A program made the translations under genes and the position numbers. Under the pieces are notes generated by a model. The model saw only the letters and a list, made by a program, of their open reading frames with translations. It did not search any database and had not been told where the DNA came from. 64,000 nucleotides of DNA, taken from assembly GCA_031286615.1 (NCBI GenBank), contig JAITUA010000020.1, positions 372,001-436,000 on the forward strand, read 5' to 3'. Position 1 is the first letter of the stretch. Each line of letters opens with the position of its first letter. Positions 1-9,150 of this stretch are shown here, piece by piece. This DNA is from Chryseobacterium sp. (lineage in GTDB: Bacteria; Bacteroidota; Bacteroidia; Flavobacteriales; Weeksellaceae).

Positions 1-2
1 CT

Positions 3-1145
3 ATTAGTTCCAGTGGTTATATTTTCAGGAATGAAGCTGAAAGCAGTAATTTTTTCCCAGGTTATATATTGTATAAAAATGTATCGGTCAGTGATGGAGA
101 AAATGGTTTTGTGAGGTATTATTTCAAAAATCCAAATGATTATTCAAAAACGTCATATACAATGGATGGAAATCCAACCACCTTTTGGCAATACTATCCT
201 ATAACAAAATCCGGTGTATTGGAAAAGAAAGAGGTATATAATGCTCAAAATCAACGATTATCCACTTTAGAATATGAAACAGTATTTGAGACACTTCAAA
301 ACCTTCCTGACCTTAGAATAGATGAATATGATGGCAATTTGGCAGTATATACTAAGCCTGCTTACATCAAGAAAACTAAAACCACTACAACAAATTTTTC
401 AGGAAATGTCTTTGCTACAACTATAAGTGAAGCAACTATTAATTCTGACAACTTTAAAACAGGTTTTATGAAAGAAATATCTTCTGATGGCATTACAACA
501 GAAAGCTGGATACGATATGCTGCTGATAAAAATAATACACAGATGCTGAGTGCCAATATTTTTTCTGTACCACTGGAAACAGAGACGAAGATCAATGGAA
601 AAATTACAGCTAAAACAGAAAGCTTCTATTCAGACTCGGGAAGATTTGATCCATTATCATTAAAGATAAGCAATACTGATAACGGAAGCAGTAAGACAGC
701 AGTAAAATATGAGATTTATGATAGCTACGGAAATGTGCGCCAATACATGGTAAATGTTGATGAGAATTCAGGGATAGGATTTCCCGTGGTTTTGATCTGG
801 GGATATAATCAAACAATGCCTATTGCAAAAATAGAAGGCGCCAGACTCACAGATATAGGAACTCTGGCAGATGATATTGTTTTAAAATCCAATGCTGACA
901 AAGATGCCTCATCTGAAACAGAATTTGTTAAAGCATTAGACTTGTTCAGGAGTAATACGGCTTTGAAAAATTTTCAGATTACAACCTATACCTACGATCC
1001 CTTAGTAGGTGTAACCACGACAACTCCTCCCAATGGCATTCGTGAGATATATCAATATGATAAAAGCGGGAGGCTGAAAACAGTGGCAGATGTAAATGGG
1101 AATATTCTAAAGGAATATAAGTACAATAATAAGCCACAACCCTAA
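3..1145 (+). CDS. RHS/YD-repeat-type protein, 5' end outside window
   Basis: The reading frame is open from the window edge, so the start lies upstream; the TTG at 69 is internal. The visible part (about 380 residues) is a soluble, Thr/Ser/Tyr-rich protein ending in YD-type repeats (IYQYDKSGRLKTVADVNGN near the C-terminus). Such repeats are typical of RHS-family secreted proteins. It sits 18 nt upstream of a full RHS protein in the same direction, so the two are probably one unit. No enzymatic motif is visible. It may be the shell-forming partner of the downstream RHS protein, or an RHS protein without a toxin domain; both are inference. Confidence 0.75.
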   Translation: MSSSGYIFRNEAESSNFFPGYILYKNVSVSDGENGFVRYYFKNPNDYSKTSYTMDGNPTTFWQYYPITKSGVLEKKEVYNAQNQRLSTLEYETVFETLQNLPDLRIDEYDGNLAVYTKPAYIKKTKTTTTNFSGNVFATTISEATINSDNFKTGFMKEISSDGITTESWIRYAADKNNTQMLSANIFSVPLETETKINGKITAKTESFYSDSGRFDPLSLKISNTDNGSSKTAVKYEIYDSYGNVRQYMVNVDENSGIGFPVVLIWGYNQTMPIAKIEGARLTDIGTLADDIVLKSNADKDASSETEFVKALDLFRSNTALKNFQITTYTYDPLVGVTTTTPPNGIREIYQYDKSGRLKTVADVNGNILKEYKYNNKPQP

Positions 1146-1163
1146 CACCTTAAATCTAATAGT

Positions 1164-4100
1164 ATGAAAAATATTATATTGTTTCTCTCTATGTTTCTTT
1201 CTGTTCTGGGCAAGGCACAGAGTTTAACGCAGAGTGAAAACTACATCTACAGCAGAACCTATATGGAAGCTGTTACCTCAGAACAGGCTGGTGCTGCCCA
1301 GATCCAGACTGTACAGTATTTGGACGGATTGGGAAGACCCATTCAGAATATTGCTGTAAAAGCATCTCCTTCAGCAAAAGACATTGTAGTCCCTATTACT
1401 TATGATACTTCCGGAAGGCAAAATAAATCTTATCTTCCACTTCCTACAGCTTCACAGAATGGAGCTTATTTAGCAGGGGCTAACGGAAATTCTGTAAATA
1501 GTTATTATGGCGTATCTAATGCTTACTCGGAAACAGCTTACGAAAAATCTCCATTAGGAAGACCAGAGAAGCAAGCAATGCCTGGAACAGATTGGCAAAT
1601 AACCGGAACGCACACAAAAAAAATGGAGTATTCACTCAATACCGATGGGCAGGTAAAAAGATTTCGGGCGGAAACTGTTTGGAATCCATCAACAGGAATT
1701 TATGATGTTTCTCTAATGTCGGGAGCAGATGATCCTTATACTTCCGGGGGGTACTATAAGGCAGGTACACTGTTTAAAACCGTTTCAAAAGATGAAGATG
1801 GAAATGAAACACAAATATTTACCAACTCACAGGGAAAGAAAATGTTGATCCGCCAGATCAATATTACTGTAGATGGTTTACAGGAGAATCTTGATACATA
1901 CTATGTATATGATGAGACTGGAAATATAGCATTTATAATTCCACCCAAGGCAGCCGTATCTGCTACTATAGCTCAAGTTCAGGCAGTATTGAATACATTA
2001 TGTTACCAATACAAATACGATCAATACAATAGGCTTGCTGAGAAAAAGGTGCCGGGGAAAGACTGGGAATATTTTGTATTTGACAAACAAAACAGACAAG
2101 TATTGGGACAAGATGGTAATTTAAGGACTACTATAAACAATTTTGGGCAAAAGGGCTGGATGTTCACAAAATACGATGCTTTCGGAAGACCTTTGTATTA
2201 TGGCTTCTTTCCTTCCACTGCTTCAAGAGCGGATCTACAGACGACATTGAATAATATTTCAGTTAATACACTTAATAACGAAAAGCCCAGTAGCTCACCT
2301 TTCACTCAGGGTAATCTAAATATATACTATACCCAGGAAGCTTTTCCTACTGGAAGCATGACTGTACTAAAGGTGAATTATTATGATGAATATCCTACAG
2401 GGGTGGCTGAAAGACCTCAGCAGATACAGGGTAGCAACACCCTTGCTCCTGTGCCGTCATCTATTACGGTTAATGGACTTACATCTGTAAGAAGTACTAA
2501 AATGCTTCCTACAGTATCTTTAACAAGAAACGTCGAAAATGAAAAATGGACATCATCTGTACTGTGGTATGATACCTTGGGAAGGGTGATCGGGACTTAT
2601 GAAAGTAATCAGCTGGGTGGTTTTACCCGTACAGAGGCTTTACTGGATTTTTCAGGAAAAACAAAAGAGTCTTATACTTTCCATTCAAAAAATACATCAA
2701 ATGCTCAGGTTACAGTAAAAGACAGGTTTGTATACAGTCCTCAAAATTTCCTGCTCAAGCATTACCAGCAGATTGGATCCAATCAGGAAGAGCTTCTTTC
2801 TGATTATACTTATAATGATCTGGGACAGATCACCAACAAGAAGACAGGAAGTACACTTCAGAGCATTGATTATTCTTACAATATCCATGGATGGTTTACC
2901 GGGATTAATGATTCCGATATTAACAGTATTGGAAGTAAACTGTTTGCTTACAGGGTAAAATATAATACTGTAGAAGGAGCAGAAATACCCAACAACTCTT
3001 TTAGCCATCATAGAGTGAAACCCAAATACAACGGGAGTATTGCAGAAACTGATTGGAAAACGGCTTTCGGTGCTAATGAGCCACTGAGAAGATATGGCTA
3101 TGTATATGATGGAGCATCAAGATTATTGGCCGGATTTTTCCAGAACGCAACCAATCCTTACTCTAAAGAATATAGCGAAGTGATAGGATATGATACAGGA
3201 GGAAATATAAGCTCATTGAATAGAACGGGGAGTGCCGTCAATGGAACAGCTGAGGTAATGGATGACCTTACCTATAATTATCTAAGCGGAGGAAACCAAT
3301 TGGAATATGTGGCAGAGTCAGGAAAAGGAAATGCCTTAAGCGGGTATCCCCTTGCCCGTGGAAAAGGTGCTTTGATGAAATACGATGCTAATGGAAACCT
3401 TATACAACATCTGGACAAGAAACAGGACAAAATTTCTTATAATTTTCTGAACCTTCCTTCCATAATTCCTTCTACCTCTTCAGCAGAAACCCTTAAATAC
3501 ATATATTCTTCTGATGGTACAAAAGTACAGATGACCAAAGATGCAGAAGTAACAGATTATCTGGGAGCTTTTCAGTATACTTCAAACAGCTCTGCAGGAG
3601 TTCAGACTTCCTTTGTGCTGGCTAATGAGGAAGGGTATTATGACTTTGTGAATAATAGGTATGTTTACCAATATAAAGATCATATCGGAAATATAAGATT
3701 ATCTTATACAAAAGGAAGCAGTGGGCAACCTGTTATTCTGGAAGAAAACAACTATTATCCGTTTGGATTAAAACATGCAGGTTACAATACAGGGGATGCA
3801 AGTAATAATAAATTTAAATATCTTTACAATGCTAAAGAATTACAGGGTACAGGGAATCTGGATTATGGCTGGCGGCAGTATATGCCGGATCTTGGGAGAT
3901 GGAATGGTATAGACCAGTTGGCAGAAAGCTATTATTCTACCAGTCCTTATGCTTATGTGATGAACAACCCTGTTAATATGTTTGATCCTGATGGCAGATA
4001 TTCAACAGAGGCCATAGTGGATGCTATGTGGAGGGCTACCCCTGATGGTACAAATTCATATTGGTTCAGTGACGGTGGAGGAGGTTTTACCAGCTATGAC

Positions 4101-4862
4101 GGGGGACCTAAAGGTGGAGGAAGTACAGGCGGTCTTGCTTACAATTCTAACGTAAGCTACGGAGGTAATTTCAGTATGGGAGACTGGACTTATGCAATGC
4201 CTCCGGTAGAGCTGTCAGGTAATAAATCCGGTTGGGCAGCACAATTCAGGAGTCATATGGATAGGTATGCCAGTAATGTTCCGGAAATTAGGCAGTCTTA
4301 TTATAATTTCCATCCTTATCAACCGGATAATAAATTGGATTGGTATAGTTCTGGCAGCAGGGCCAATTTAGGGTTAGCAACGGCAGCTGCTAGTTTTGAA
4401 GGACTTTCAGGAAGTGCGAGAATTACCACACAAGGACAATATATTAAGTTATATTTGCCTAGAGCTAATGGATATGTATTCCAAGGAAATCAATATGTTA
4501 AAACTATAGGATTAAGTAAAGTTGCTCATGGAGTAGGAGTATTTAGTTTTTGGTATGGCGTAGCTACAGATGGTATTGCATCGTATAATTATGTTAAAAA
4601 TCCTACATCTAATAATAAAGTACATCCCGGAAAAGCAGCTATAAATACTATATTTGGGATTGCTGGAACATGGGGAGGACCTATTGGGGCATCTGTCGGG
4701 ACTATTTATTTTAGTGTAGATAATTATTATGATGGTCCAGGAGGAACAGGTTGGCCAGGCTGGTTTAATGGAGCTAATAACTTTCAAAGTCAAATAGATT
4801 CCGGATTTAACACAGCTGGACCATATAGATTTAATATTATGGGAGCACACGAACCTAAATAA
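1164..4862 (+). CDS. RHS repeat-associated core domain protein with variable C-terminal domain
   Basis: 1232-aa secreted protein. Residues 1-19 form a signal peptide ending KAQS. The N-terminal part has the LDGLGRPIQ motif (about 53-61) seen in DUF6443-type RHS proteins of Bacteroidota, followed by many YD repeats. The RHS core lies at about 830-945 (YKDHIGNIRLSY, YYPFG, YNAKELQ, YAYVMNNPVNMFDPDG). Everything after DPDG (about 946-1232) is unlike the core and carries Gly-rich and hydrophobic stretches (IFGIAGTWGGPIGASVGTIY), as in polymorphic toxins where the core is followed by an exchangeable effector domain. A small membrane protein gene begins 7 nt after the stop and may be its immunity gene. 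The effector activity is not recognisable. Confidence 0.9.
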   Translation: MKNIILFLSMFLSVLGKAQSLTQSENYIYSRTYMEAVTSEQAGAAQIQTVQYLDGLGRPIQNIAVKASPSAKDIVVPITYDTSGRQNKSYLPLPTASQNGAYLAGANGNSVNSYYGVSNAYSETAYEKSPLGRPEKQAMPGTDWQITGTHTKKMEYSLNTDGQVKRFRAETVWNPSTGIYDVSLMSGADDPYTSGGYYKAGTLFKTVSKDEDGNETQIFTNSQGKKMLIRQINITVDGLQENLDTYYVYDETGNIAFIIPPKAAVSATIAQVQAVLNTLCYQYKYDQYNRLAEKKVPGKDWEYFVFDKQNRQVLGQDGNLRTTINNFGQKGWMFTKYDAFGRPLYYGFFPSTASRADLQTTLNNISVNTLNNEKPSSSPFTQGNLNIYYTQEAFPTGSMTVLKVNYYDEYPTGVAERPQQIQGSNTLAPVPSSITVNGLTSVRSTKMLPTVSLTRNVENEKWTSSVLWYDTLGRVIGTYESNQLGGFTRTEALLDFSGKTKESYTFHSKNTSNAQVTVKDRFVYSPQNFLLKHYQQIGSNQEELLSDYTYNDLGQITNKKTGSTLQSIDYSYNIHGWFTGINDSDINSIGSKLFAYRVKYNTVEGAEIPNNSFSHHRVKPKYNGSIAETDWKTAFGANEPLRRYGYVYDGASRLLAGFFQNATNPYSKEYSEVIGYDTGGNISSLNRTGSAVNGTAEVMDDLTYNYLSGGNQLEYVAESGKGNALSGYPLARGKGALMKYDANGNLIQHLDKKQDKISYNFLNLPSIIPSTSSAETLKYIYSSDGTKVQMTKDAEVTDYLGAFQYTSNSSAGVQTSFVLANEEGYYDFVNNRYVYQYKDHIGNIRLSYTKGSSGQPVILEENNYYPFGLKHAGYNTGDASNNKFKYLYNAKELQGTGNLDYGWRQYMPDLGRWNGIDQLAESYYSTSPYAYVMNNPVNMFDPDGRYSTEAIVDAMWRATPDGTNSYWFSDGGGGFTSYDGGPKGGGSTGGLAYNSNVSYGGNFSMGDWTYAMPPVELSGNKSGWAAQFRSHMDRYASNVPEIRQSYYNFHPYQPDNKLDWYSSGSRANLGLATAAASFEGLSGSARITTQGQYIKLYLPRANGYVFQGNQYVKTIGLSKVAHGVGVFSFWYGVATDGIASYNYVKNPTSNNKVHPGKAAINTIFGIAGTWGGPIGASVGTIYFSVDNYYDGPGGTGWPGWFNGANNFQSQIDSGFNTAGPYRFNIMGAHEPK

Positions 4863-4869
4863 TAGATAA

Positions 4870-5373
4870 ATGAATAAATTTAAATCAATATATTGCTATA
4901 TATATTATGTGTTATATAAAGCAGCACAAAGTTCACCTACGATTTTTCCACATCGTTTTGTTACAATCATTTCTTTAAATGCATTAGAACTTTTTTTGTT
5001 TTTTTCAGCTTTTTATTATGTCTCAGGATTGTCTACTTTTATATTGGACTTTGATAACATTGGAATCAAAATAATTGGATATTCAATTCTGGCAATACCA
5101 TTAGTAATAAATTATTTTGTCTTTGATTATAAAGATAAATACAAAGATTACGTTAAGGAGTTTGATAAGTTACCTAAAAAAAATAATGCTTATTATAAGA
5201 AGTGTGTTTGGGCTGGAATTGTATTAATAATTGTTAATCTAATCTATTCATTTTATTATATGGATCAACAGGCACAAAAAAAGCATGAAGGAAGATATTC
5301 AAATGAGTACATGGAATACGAAAAACAACAAATAAAAGAAGATAGTATATCGCGTGCAAATCGTTCACATTAA
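4870..5373 (+). CDS. Small membrane protein, candidate immunity protein of the upstream RHS toxin
   Basis: 167-aa protein of unrecognised family. Three hydrophobic segments are visible, at about residues 30-55, 63-88 and 113-132, with a charged Lys-rich C-terminal tail. It starts 7 nt after the RHS gene and is noticeably more AT-rich than it, as is common for exchangeable toxin/immunity cassettes. Position, size and membrane nature suggest an immunity protein protecting against a membrane-active RHS C-terminal domain. That role is inferred only from context. Confidence 0.65.
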   Translation: MNKFKSIYCYIYYVLYKAAQSSPTIFPHRFVTIISLNALELFLFFSAFYYVSGLSTFILDFDNIGIKIIGYSILAIPLVINYFVFDYKDKYKDYVKEFDKLPKKNNAYYKKCVWAGIVLIIVNLIYSFYYMDQQAQKKHEGRYSNEYMEYEKQQIKEDSISRANRSH

Positions 5374-5617
5374 CTAGACATAACTAGTAATGTTTTCAGT
5401 TTGCTATTAATAAAATAGAGTATTGATTTTCGATATTCTATTTTTAAAGGTATGAATAGAAATTTTTAAAAATACTATTTGATTTAAATTTTATTTTATT
5501 GGTGAGTAAATCCGCATCTAACGATGTGGATTTATTCTATTAAGTCAATAAGTGAAAATCGAAGCCCAATAATTCTTATTATTTATGGTTAAGGATTAAT
5601 TGGACTATTTTATTGCC

Positions 5618-6862
5618 GTGAAAACATCAATCAATTTTAAGGCAGTTAAAACAGATTCCGAAGCGCACAATTTCAGAAAGAAGACTTTTGATTATATAAA
5701 AAAGGATCTTACAGGAAAAAATGAGTATTGGGTAGAAAATAAGATTTCAGATAGGGTAAAATCAATAGAAACATATTGTAAGGAAAAATCCGGAAGGAAA
5801 TTACAGAAAAATGCAATGCCGATTCGTGAAGCTGTAGTTGTAATTAAAGAAAATACAACAATGCAAGATTTGCATAAGCTTTCTAAAAGGCTTGAAGAAG
5901 AACTAAAAATAAGAATTTTCCAAATTGCCATTCATAAAGATGAAGGTCATTATAATAAGGATTCTAAAGAATGGAAACCAAATTATCATGCTCATTTGGT
6001 AGCAGACTGGCAGGATTTAGTAACAGGCAAAACATTGAAGCATCAATCTTTTCATTATTCAAAAATGCAGGATATTACTGCTGAATGTTTGGAAATGGAG
6101 AGAGGTGTTTCAGGTTCTATTGGAAGACTGGAAGCCATTGAGTTTAAAATTCAAAAAAAGGAAAATGAGCTTATATTATTAAATAGTAAGGTAGCTCAAA
6201 TGAAGGAAGAGCTCAAATCTAAAAAGTTTGCAGATCTTATTGTCAAAGAAAATGACTTTTTAGGTTTTAGCAGGATCAAAACAGATAAAACGATTGAAAA
6301 CTATGAAAGAGCTTTTAAATCATATAATACAGAACTGCTTAAAAATAAAGAAATTCTCCAATCCAAATCTAAAATCATTACTGAGCTTCAACAAAAGAAT
6401 ATTGGCTTCAACAAAGAAGTTTCACTATTAAAAAACAAGCTTTCCAGCATACTGTCTAATATTGCAGTATATAGTAATGAAAAGGAAACTTATTTTAATT
6501 CTGTTAAGAATACGATCATAAAAAAAATCCAATTTGAAAAGTTCAAACAGCCGAAATTATTTGATACGACCAAAGATAAACTCATAACAATAATTGATCG
6601 TATTTGTAAAAAAGTTTCTGAAGAAAACAATATTCCTTTTTCATCATTGGAAGAGATTTTTAAGAATCCTGACAGCAGCTTAGAAATTTTTTCATTACTG
6701 AACATTGGTGATCATAGAATGCAATATATCGAAGATATTCCGGTTCAGCAAAAAAAGAAAAAAGATAAAGAGGTCATGAGAATGACTACAAAAATTCATA
6801 AAAGAAAACAAAGGTATTGTTTCAGATTTTTAAAAAGACAAGTTCAGGTCCAAAGGATATGA
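5618..6862 (+). CDS. MobV/Pre-like relaxase (mobilization protein)
   Basis: Relaxase-like protein that would nick a transfer origin to mobilise its element. Frame positions counted from the TTG at 5600: an INFKAVK motif near the N-terminus, then HKDEGH (112-117) and PNYHAH (127-132), matching the HxDE and PHxH metal-binding motifs of the MobV/plasmid recombination family. A long coiled coil rich in Lys/Glu/Leu fills about 170-320. There is no ATG; an in-frame stop at 5597 leaves TTG 5600 or GTG 5618, and GTG gives MKTSINFKAVK, a typical family start. The last 30 residues are basic and unlike the rest, so the true C-terminus may have been lost by a frameshift. No partner mobC is seen nearby. 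Confidence 0.72.
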   Translation: MKTSINFKAVKTDSEAHNFRKKTFDYIKKDLTGKNEYWVENKISDRVKSIETYCKEKSGRKLQKNAMPIREAVVVIKENTTMQDLHKLSKRLEEELKIRIFQIAIHKDEGHYNKDSKEWKPNYHAHLVADWQDLVTGKTLKHQSFHYSKMQDITAECLEMERGVSGSIGRLEAIEFKIQKKENELILLNSKVAQMKEELKSKKFADLIVKENDFLGFSRIKTDKTIENYERAFKSYNTELLKNKEILQSKSKIITELQQKNIGFNKEVSLLKNKLSSILSNIAVYSNEKETYFNSVKNTIIKKIQFEKFKQPKLFDTTKDKLITIIDRICKKVSEENNIPFSSLEEIFKNPDSSLEIFSLLNIGDHRMQYIEDIPVQQKKKKDKEVMRMTTKIHKRKQRYCFRFLKRQVQVQRI

Positions 6863-7149
6863 CAAAAAATCTCCACCTTGCAGGTAGTATTTTTCATCAT
6901 AAACTTGCTTTTTAAAATCTTCCATAATGAATTTTTGGCTTTCTTTTTTTTCCTTTTTCTTTTGAAAAATATAATTGGTCGTCGCGGAATTAGGGGTAGT
7001 AGCTTCAAATTCTATGGAGAAGGCACATCTAAGGACTATTTTCCTTGAGAATCATATAAATATTTATTTCCTAATACATCAGAACCCAAAAAGCCCTTTA
7101 GAAAAATTTCTAAGAGATTACTAAATATGCAATTTGTGACGAATTAATA
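6863..7149. other. Non-coding interval between relaxase and Xre regulator
   Basis: AT-rich, with no convincing gene. The only open frame is a 31-codon minus-strand ORF (about 6925 to 6830) overlapping the relaxase 3' end, which I do not recognise. The stretch is probably decayed mobile-element DNA. Confidence 0.4.
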
Positions 7150-7494
7150 TTAGAGTGCTTCTATTTTCATGACTTCATTATGAACCACCTTGGTGCCACT
7201 CTCATTCAGAGTTTGCTTAATGGTAACTTTTATTTTATCATACTTGGGAGTTGGGAAGTCCAATAATTGAGAAATATTATCAAAATCGAAAGCGTTTGCC
7301 AACAATGTAATATGTCTAGTGGAATATTTATGTCGTTGAGTATACGATTCCACATTTCCAACAAATGTTTTTGAAACTCCCATTAATAAACTTAGCTTTT
7401 CTTTGGTGATATTTTTTAATTTTCTCAAAGTTTTGATATGCTCTATTAGATCCAAATCAAATTGAGTCGTTTCAAATTGAATAATCTTCTCCAT
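7150..7494 (-). CDS. Xre-family helix-turn-helix regulator
   Basis: 114-aa DNA-binding protein. The HTH covers about residues 20-70 (KNITKEKLSLLMGVSKTFVG, then VESYTQRHKYSTRHITLLANAF), arranged as in Xre/Cro repressors. The C-terminal 40 residues form a short basic/beta-rich tail. A perfect 16-nt palindrome lies 18 nt upstream of the start codon and overlaps a rightward promoter, so the protein probably represses itself and the divergent transcript. It may control the module to its right (sigma/dCas12f); that is inference from position. Confidence 0.8.
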   Translation of the reverse strand: MEKIIQFETTQFDLDLIEHIKTLRKLKNITKEKLSLLMGVSKTFVGNVESYTQRHKYSTRHITLLANAFDFDNISQLLDFPTPKYDKIKVTIKQTLNESGTKVVHNEVMKIEAL

Positions 7495-7511
7495 TTATTA
7501 TTTTTTTTACC

Positions 7512-7527
7512 ATCCAACATGTTGGAT
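7512..7527. promoter_or_regulatory. Palindromic operator ATCCAACATGTTGGAT
   Basis: Perfect 16-nt palindrome just upstream of the Xre gene. Its right half contains the TTG that serves as the -33 element of the rightward promoter at 7522-7551. Binding by the neighbouring Xre protein would block both directions. The palindrome and overlap are seen; the binding is inferred. Confidence 0.65.
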
Positions 7528-7551
7528 ATTTAAATATTATTCTTATATTTG
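7522..7551 (+). promoter_or_regulatory. Rightward promoter, TTG-N19-TATATTTG
   Basis: TTG at 7522-7524 and TATATTTG at 7544-7551, spaced 19 nt, match the Bacteroidota primary sigma consensus (TTG, 17-23 nt, TAnnTTTG). Transcription would begin near 7557 and run into the long non-coding stretch before the sigma gene at 8260. The -33 TTG lies inside the palindromic operator. Confidence 0.55.
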
Positions 7552-7556
7552 CTTTA

Positions 7557-8259
7557 GCGATTTGATAATTATGCCCATTGGCATTAATTGACGATGTTTT
7601 CTCAGCTCAAAACGACCAATTCCCAACTGAGATGACCGTGATATCGCTCCATGTCTAAAAAGTTCGCTAACTTTGCATATGGCATGAGGGCGGTTCTCAC
7701 GTTAGTGGTTGGAACTTTATAAGTCTTAGGATTTAAAAGTTGGGTTGGTCGCCCATGAGCCCAAAACGTGTGACCGCTCCTTGCTTTTTATAAGGAAACT
7801 CTTCACGCAGAAAATATCGTTCTATACCAACATTTAAAATAGTTTTAATATGAGAACGAAATTGTCCAACATCCCAATTAAGGAACCACCGGAAGGTTAA
7901 TCCACCATTTTCAATAAAAGACCATCAGCTCTATACCTAACATTAAAGTGAGGTATGTTTCAACATAGATTTACAAAATACCCAGTTCCTAAATCAGGTT
8001 AGCTTTTAAACCCTCACCTTAAAAGTAGTATTTTGTGCCACAACTACCAAATTTTGATTCTGTAAAGAAGAAAGGATAGGGATATACAGCTGTTTTTTAG
8101 GTTAAAAAACATTCTGATATCAATCAAGATGCCCAAGCTTAACCAGACAAATTTTTGACAACATTACATAAAATCTCCAAAGCCCGATATATCACAATAG
8201 GAAATTTTGAATATCATATTGAAATCCTTCCAGCCATAATTTAGCTAAAATACACTGCT
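7557..8259. other. About 0.7-kb structured non-coding region upstream of the sigma/dCas12f locus
   Basis: No plausible gene on either strand. It holds several inverted repeats. ACGACCAATTCCCAACT (from 7612) is matched by AGTTGGGTTGGTCGC (from 7738). GGGCGGTTCTCACGTT (7688) is loosely matched by AACGTGTGACCGCTCC (7765). TAAAGTGAGG (7944) pairs with CCTCACCTTA (8013). A 9-bp hairpin TGTTTTTTA/TAAAAAACA occupies 8091-8111. A second TAnnTTTG box (TAACTTTG) lies at 7668-7675. It could be a structured leader or small RNA, a recombination or transfer site, or a decayed element. Confidence 0.45.
8219..8244 (+). promoter_or_regulatory. Possible weak promoter of the sigma/dCas12f operon
   Basis: TTG at 8219-8221 and TAATTTAG at 8237-8244, one mismatch from TAnnTTTG, with 15-nt spacing, lie 15 nt before the sigma gene start. 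The spacing is short, so this is tentative; the operon may instead rely on the promoter at 7522-7551. Confidence 0.25.
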
Positions 8260-9075
8260 ATGAAAAGAACAGACTCTTTGCCCCGCATGTTGAATGATAA
8301 CCAGCTATATGAACTGTTAAAAAAAGGTAATCCGACCTCTTTAGAACATATTTATTTACGATACAAAAGACTTCTTTTGTGGCTCGGAAGACAAATGCTG
8401 GATGATGATTTTGCAGTAGAAACGCTTGTGCAAGATACATTTCTCAAACTTTGGCTACATCGTGTTTCCATTGAAACCCCGAATCATATTATTGGCTTTT
8501 TACGGTTTGTTTTGAAAAGAGACTGTATATCGTATTTCAATGCTTCCAAAAATAAATTCACCCGTTTAGTCGATTCTCTTGAACGTTTTGAGAATTATCA
8601 GGATTATCTTGTCGGATACGATCCCTTGAAAGATAAAGAGCATCTTCTTTGTCAGGAATCTGATCAAAAAGATTTTGATGAAGTTAATAAGGTATTAAAC
8701 GTAATAAATCCCAAAAGAAAACACCTAATAGAGCTTTGCCTTGAGTATGGCTTTCAGTATAAACCCATTGCAGAAGCAATGGGAAGCAGCATAAAAGACA
8801 TAAGCAATGAAGTAAACAGGGCTATAGATGATCTTCGGAAAATTATTAAAGGAAGTCCTTTTGAACAACCACAGAAAAAAACTTACGGTAATGAGGAGCA
8901 GCCAGCTAAACTCAGTAATCGGCAGCTCGAGATCTTAAAAAGAAGAGTTGAACAGAAATCTTCTTTTATAGTAATTGCTAAGGAACTTCAACTTTCTGAA
9001 AAGCAGGTTCACCGGGAATTTCTATATGCTTATCAATTTCTACAAAATCGTAATACCTCTCAAATCCCTTTATGA
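8260..9075 (+). CDS. Sigma-70/ECF-like factor with extra C-terminal HTH, paired with nuclease-dead Cas12f
   Basis: 271-aa sigma factor, intact. Region 2 spans about residues 27-95 (HIYLRYKRLLLWLGRQML, then VQDTFLKLW, the usual core-RNAP-binding and -10 contact segment). Region 4 spans about 142-197 (PKRKHLIELCLEYGFQYKPI followed by a recognition helix). Unlike ordinary ECF factors of about 180-200 aa, it continues with a linker and a second region-4-like HTH (about 217-262, LSNRQLEILKRRV, then VIAKELQLSEKQVHREF). The stop at 9073-9075 is 1 nt before the ATG of the dCas12f gene, so the two are co-translated. No anti-sigma gene is adjacent. I infer that it is recruited by the dCas12f rather than by a promoter motif, perhaps through the C-terminal extension. 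Confidence 0.85.
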   Translation: MKRTDSLPRMLNDNQLYELLKKGNPTSLEHIYLRYKRLLLWLGRQMLDDDFAVETLVQDTFLKLWLHRVSIETPNHIIGFLRFVLKRDCISYFNASKNKFTRLVDSLERFENYQDYLVGYDPLKDKEHLLCQESDQKDFDEVNKVLNVINPKRKHLIELCLEYGFQYKPIAEAMGSSIKDISNEVNRAIDDLRKIIKGSPFEQPQKKTYGNEEQPAKLSNRQLEILKRRVEQKSSFIVIAKELQLSEKQVHREFLYAYQFLQNRNTSQIPL

Positions 9076-9150
9076 AATGGAAAAATCAACGATTACACTT
9101 ACCCGAAAAATTCAGCTGCTAATCGACGCTCCTTTCAATGAAAAAACGAA

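Noticed and set aside
5597-5620. TTG at 5600 as relaxase start
   Set aside because: It directly follows a stop codon; GTG 5618 gives the family-typical N-terminus and is equally available. It remains possible.
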